Of a stretch of 64,000 nt of DNA, positions 61,000-64,000 are shown piece after piece (the stretch's first letter is position 1; each line of letters starts with the position of its first letter). The notes under the pieces are model-generated. The model was not told the origin of the DNA, did no database searches, and saw only the letters and a program-made list of their open reading frames with translations. The position numbers were made by a program, and so were the translations under genes. The stretch spans positions 2,046,001-2,110,000 of the forward strand of contig NZ_CP134779.1 in the NCBI RefSeq assembly GCF_031884435.1, written 5' to 3'. The stretch comes from Bosea sp. 685 (GTDB taxonomy: Bacteria; Pseudomonadota; Alphaproteobacteria; Rhizobiales; Beijerinckiaceae).

Positions 61000-62405
61000 T
61001 AGCCCAGGCCGAGCCATAATGTCGCGATCCCGAGGAATGCGAAGAAGCCGACGACATCCGTCACGGTGGTGACGAAGGTTCCCGATGCGATCGCGGGATC
61101 GATATCGAACCGGTCGAGCAGGACGGGAATCGCGACGCCCGCTCCTGCCGCGGCGATCAGGTTGACGATCATCGCGACGCCGATGACGAGGCCCAGCCCC
61201 GTGCTCGAGAACCAGATCGCGGCGATGACGCCGGTGATCAGCGCGAAGCCGACGCCGTTCAGCAGGCCCACGATCATTTCGCGTGTGAAGAAACGGCGCA
61301 GGTTCCAGGCGCCGAGTTCCTGCGTCGCCAGCGCGCGCACCGCCACCGTCATCGTCTGGGTCGCTGCGTTGCCGCCCTGGCTCGCGACGATCGGGGCCAG
61401 GATCGCCAGTGCCACGAGCTTGGTCATCTGCGCCTCGAACAGGCTCATTACGGCGGCTGCGAGGAAGGAGGTCAGCAGGTTGATGAAGAGCCAGCGGAAG
61501 CGGCTCTTGGCGATCTGCCGGACGGGGTCGGACAACTCCTCGTCGGCGTCGACGCCACCGAGTTGCTTGACGTCGTCATCGGCCGCCTCCTCGATGACGT
61601 CGACGATGTCGTCGATCGTCATCACGCCGACGAGGCGGCCGGCATCGTCGATCACGGGTGCGGCGACGAGGTTGTAGCGCTGGAACATCCGCGCGACATC
61701 CTCGACGTCGTCGGTCGCCTTGACGACGCGGTTCTCCTCCCCGACCAGCTCGGCGACCGGCACCGGCCGCTTGGTCCGCAGCAGGCGGTCGAGCTGGACG
61801 GTTCCGACGAAATGATGCGCCGGGTCGGCGATGAAGATCTCGAAGAAGCGCTCCGGCACATCCTCCGTCTCGCGCAGATAGTCGATGGTCTGGCCGACGG
61901 TCCAGAAGGGTGGCACCGCCACGACCTCGCTCTGCATGCGCCGGCCGGCGCTGCCCTCGGGATAGTCGAGGCCCTGCTGCAGCGCGATGCGCTCGGAGGG
62001 CGTCAGCTTGTCGAGAACCTCCTGCTTGTCGGCCTCGTTGAGGTCCTCGAGGATGTAGACCGCGTCGTCGGTGTCGAGATCGCGCACGCCCTCGGCGACG
62101 GTCTGCGCCGACAGCTCCTCGAGAATCTCCTCGCGGATGGCGTCGTCGACCTCGGTCAGGGCGGTGAAGTCGAAATCGGCGCCAAGCAGTGAGATCAGGC
62201 GCGGGCGCTCCTCGGGGTCGAGCGCTTCCAGCACGGCGCCGAGATCGGCCTCGTGCATGTCGGCGACGATGGCGCGCAGCGTCGTCAGGTCCGAGAGTAG
62301 GACAGCTTGCGAGAACTGCTCGATCAGCCCTGCGTCGATCGCGCCGTCCTCGTCGCGAATCGGGCGCTCCAGCACCGCGTCCTGAGCCGTTTGCGTGTCC
62401 GCCAT
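60999..62405 (-). CDS. mgtE: Magnesium transporter MgtE
   Basis: The 468-residue protein has an N-terminal superhelical domain, a CBS pair (VPPFWTVGQTIDYLRE; PVIDDAGRLVGVMTIDDIVDVIEEA) and five membrane helices with SQGGNAATQTMTVAVRAL and PVLLDRFDIDPAIASGTFVTTVTDV. The start at 62405 fits the family; the ATG at 62489 adds 28 non-conserved residues. Its TAG stop (60999-61001) is made of the TA target plus the first base of the IS. Confidence 0.93.
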   Translation of the reverse strand: MADTQTAQDAVLERPIRDEDGAIDAGLIEQFSQAVLLSDLTTLRAIVADMHEADLGAVLEALDPEERPRLISLLGADFDFTALTEVDDAIREEILEELSAQTVAEGVRDLDTDDAVYILEDLNEADKQEVLDKLTPSERIALQQGLDYPEGSAGRRMQSEVVAVPPFWTVGQTIDYLRETEDVPERFFEIFIADPAHHFVGTVQLDRLLRTKRPVPVAELVGEENRVVKATDDVEDVARMFQRYNLVAAPVIDDAGRLVGVMTIDDIVDVIEEAADDDVKQLGGVDADEELSDPVRQIAKSRFRWLFINLLTSFLAAAVMSLFEAQMTKLVALAILAPIVASQGGNAATQTMTVAVRALATQELGAWNLRRFFTREMIVGLLNGVGFALITGVIAAIWFSSTGLGLVIGVAMIVNLIAAAGAGVAIPVLLDRFDIDPAIASGTFVTTVTDVVGFFAFLGIATLWLGLG

Positions 62406-62538
62406 CGGTCCGGCTCCATGGTCTGAGGGATGGTTTGGATTCGAGGGAAGGGTGGCTGCTCTTGTGTCAGTGCGCTTGCGCTCTTGCAACGCAGCATGAC
62501 CGTTTCACGGCACATTCCCAAAACGCGCCCGAAACACG

Positions 62539-62564
62539 AACGGCGACCCGCTAGGGTCGCCGTT
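62539..62564. terminator. GC-rich hairpin between tRNA-Leu and mgtE
   Basis: AACGGCGACCC and GGGTCGCCGTT pair perfectly (11 bp) around GCTA. On the minus strand it follows the tRNA gene, but only cgtgttt comes after it, so termination strength is uncertain. Confidence 0.5.
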
Positions 62565-62585
62565 TATGGGGCTCTCGCCCAAATC

Positions 62586-62670
62586 TGGTGCGGTCAAGAG
62601 GACTCGAACCTCCACGGGTCTCCCCGCTACCACCTCAAGGTAGTGCGTCTACCAATTCCGCCATGACCGC
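62586..62670 (-). tRNA. tRNA-Leu (anticodon GAG)
   Basis: The 85-nt minus-strand sequence has acceptor arms GCGGTCA / TGACCGC, a D loop with AATTGGTAGAC, an anticodon arm CTACC-TTGAGGT-GGTAG with anticodon GAG, a long variable arm (CGGGGAGACCCG) typical of tRNA-Leu, a T arm GAGG-TTCGAGT-CCTC, and an encoded CCA end. It reads CTC and CTT codons. Confidence 0.95.
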
Positions 62671-62792
62671 AGCGGCTCGAAAACTGCCGTGTGAACGCGG
62701 CAACTCAGGAACGGCGCGGGTCTAGCAAATCGAATCCGCCGCCACAAGAGTGTTTCGTCAAGAATGCGTCATGGTTCGGTTTATCCCCTACA

Positions 62793-62908
62793 GCCCTCAT
62801 CCTGAGGAGCCGCGAAGCGGCGTCTCGAAGGATGCTCCAGAAGGCTTCAGAGATAGCTGAAACATCCTTCGAGACGCGCTCCCAGGAGCGCTCCTCAGGA
62901 TGAAGGCT
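62793..62908. repeat. Large palindromic repeat (CCTGAGGAGC type)
   Basis: AGCCCTCATCCTGAGGAGC (62793-62811) pairs with GCTCCTCAGGATGAAGGCT (62890-62908). Inner arms CGTCTCGAAGGATG and CATCCTTCGAGACGCG continue the fold. This long hairpin type is common between genes in Rhizobiales. No gene is seen in the surrounding 266-nt gap. Confidence 0.8.
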
Positions 62909-62936
62909 ATGGCGACGAGGAGAGGCGTGCGGCCGC

Positions 62937-63206
62937 TCAGGCCGCCTCGGCCACACTCTGGAGCGAGTAGACCGTCGGGCGCTTCAGCATCTGGGTGATC
63001 TCGACCGAGATCTTGGAACCGCTGACCACGACATTGCCCTTGGCGAAGGGGTGGTTGTTGGCGAGAATCTGGACTTCCTCGGTCTCGGTCGCGTTGAGCT
63101 CGATGATGGCGCCGCGGCCCATGCGCAGCAATTTGTAGATCGGCATCTGGGTCTGGCCCAGCACGACGGTGAGAATGACAGGAACGAGATCGAGATCAGC
63201 CTTCAA
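62937..63206 (-). CDS. Orphan FliN/SpoA-domain (C-ring-like) protein
   Basis: The 89-residue protein reads LVPVILTVVLGQTQMPIYKLLRMGRGAIIELNATETEEVQILANNHPFAKGNVVV, matching the FliN C-terminal (SpoA) domain, but ends in a unique KRPTVYSLQSVAEAA tail. It lacks the N-terminal region of full FliN. No flagellar or type III secretion genes lie near. It may be a stray motor-switch protein or a diverged relative. Confidence 0.75.
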   Translation of the reverse strand: MKADLDLVPVILTVVLGQTQMPIYKLLRMGRGAIIELNATETEEVQILANNHPFAKGNVVVSGSKISVEITQMLKRPTVYSLQSVAEAA

Positions 63207-63343
63207 GTCCTGCCTCCGAAACCCTACTTCAGAATTCTACCAACGAAACTTGCCTGCAGAGCTTGCCTGAGGGCCATTTTCGAGCGCAAGAGGCGCCTGC
63301 CGCTTCCGGTGAATGAACGTTGAACAAACAGGGTTAAGGCGAA

Positions 63344-64000
63344 GTGAAGACGCGCGAGGCGCTGGCGGTTTTGTTTGGGACAGAGGGCGAGGCCGGCCCT
63401 GTCGAATGGGTCGTGGCTGAGGGCCTGACCGGCTATGAGGCCGCCGTCGCCGAGATGGAGGCGCGTGTCGCGCTGATTGCCGACGGGCTTGCGCCCGAGC
63501 GCGTCTGGCTGGTCGAGCATCCGCCACTCTACACTGCCGGCACCTCGGCCAAGGATGAGGATCTGATCGCGCCCGAGCGCTTTCCGGTGCATCGCAGCGG
63601 CCGGGGCGGGCAGTTCACCTATCACGGCCCGGGCCAGCGCGTGGCCTATGTGATGCTCGACCTGAAGCGCCGCGACCCCGATCTCAGGCGTTTTGTGGCG
63701 GCGCTGGAGGCCTGGCTGATCGGCACGCTCGACGCCTTCAATGTCAGGGGCGAGCGGCGCGAGGACCGCGTCGGCGTCTGGGTGCGCCGGCCCGAGAAGC
63801 GGACAGGGGCCGAGGACAAGATCGCCGCGATCGGCATCCGGGTCCGGCGCTGGGTCTCGTTCCACGGCATCTCGCTGAATGTCGAGCCGGAGCTGGCGCA
63901 TTTCGACGGCATCGTGCCCTGCGGGGTCAGCGACCAGGGCGTAACCTCGCTGGTCGATCTCGGCCTGCCCGTGACGATGCCGGAGGTCGATTCGACCTTG
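63344..64000 (+). CDS. lipB: Octanoyltransferase LipB (3' end outside window)
   Basis: The frame starts with GTG 63344 (AAGG five nt upstream) and is open to the last base, 219 codons. It has [17 protein letters not shown], the [16 protein letters not shown] segment, [21 protein letters not shown] with the conserved Lys, and [15 protein letters not shown] with the catalytic Cys. It transfers octanoyl from ACP to lipoyl domains. It diverges from the FliN-like gene. Confidence 0.93.
   Translation, partial: MKTREALAVLFGTEGEAGPVEWVVAEGLTGYEAAVAEMEARVALIADGLAPERVWLVEHPPLYTAGTSAKDEDLIAPERFPVHRSGRGGQFTYHGPGQRVAYVMLDLKRRDPDLRRFVAALEAWLIGTLDAFNVRGERREDRVGVWVRRPEKRTGAEDKIAAIGIRVRRWVSFHGISLNVEPELAHFDGIVPCGVSDQGVTSLVDLGLPVTMPEVDSTL

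Noticed and set aside
62793..62908. Phage attachment site next to tRNA-Leu
   Set aside because: No integrase and no duplicated tRNA 3' end; the sequence is a common dispersed palindrome.

Overview
The window is about 64 kb of GC-rich chromosome from an alphaproteobacterium of the order Hyphomicrobiales (Rhizobiales). Gene content and repeats fit a Bosea-like organism best, but the genus is a guess from memory and no search was run. Clues to the order are an uninterrupted rpoC-str-S10-spc-alpha gene order without rpmJ, a zinc-free S14, a short-LID adenylate kinase, a phosphatidylcholine synthase, and intergenic palindromes built around an ACCGGT core.

Region 1 (1-23.6 kb) is the transcription/translation core: rpoC (5' end outside the window), rpsL-rpsG-fusA-tuf, the S10 operon, the spc operon with secY and adk, and the alpha operon rpsM-rpsK-rpoA-rplQ, closed by a strong terminator. 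As printed, rpsM carries a one-base deletion near its 3' end. rplM (about 51 kb) lacks one A in an A-run near its 5' end. Both genes are essential, so sequencing error is the first explanation. Two copies of a dispersed palindrome sit inside the alpha operon.

Region 2 (23.6-43 kb) holds an acetyltransferase, a Bug-type binding protein, a LysR regulator and a methyltransferase, then the overlapping chain degQ-rarA-crcB-rluC. After these come a PsiF-like protein, a 268-bp MITE-like hairpin element, a HAD phosphatase, a lipase-like lipoprotein, a biotin-dependent acyl-CoA carboxylase alpha subunit, a GST, an LprI-like protein, an ElyC-like protein, DUF3253, DUF599, a rhodanese and small secreted or membrane proteins.

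Region 3 (43-52 kb) begins with an ABC exporter preceded by a 15-codon leader ORF and mutually exclusive hairpins, the best candidate here for an undescribed regulatory element. Next come a gamma-glutamylcyclotransferase-like protein, isovaleryl-CoA dehydrogenase and enoyl-CoA hydratase (acyl-CoA/leucine catabolism), a PaaI-type thioesterase, a merR-carboxymuconolactone decarboxylase operon with a 19-bp-spacer promoter, an orphan ModA-like protein plus a decayed fragment of a second copy, and rplM-rpsI.

Region 4 (52-64 kb) holds an SDR, ZntB-like and Pit-like transporters, two paralogous GH25 lysozymes flanking phosphatidylcholine synthase, a divergent WYL regulator/VOC pair with a dyad between them, an IS5-family element inserted exactly at the mgtE stop codon, tRNA-Leu(GAG), an orphan FliN-like protein and the start of lipB. 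No CRISPR array, prophage, rRNA gene or replication origin was seen.
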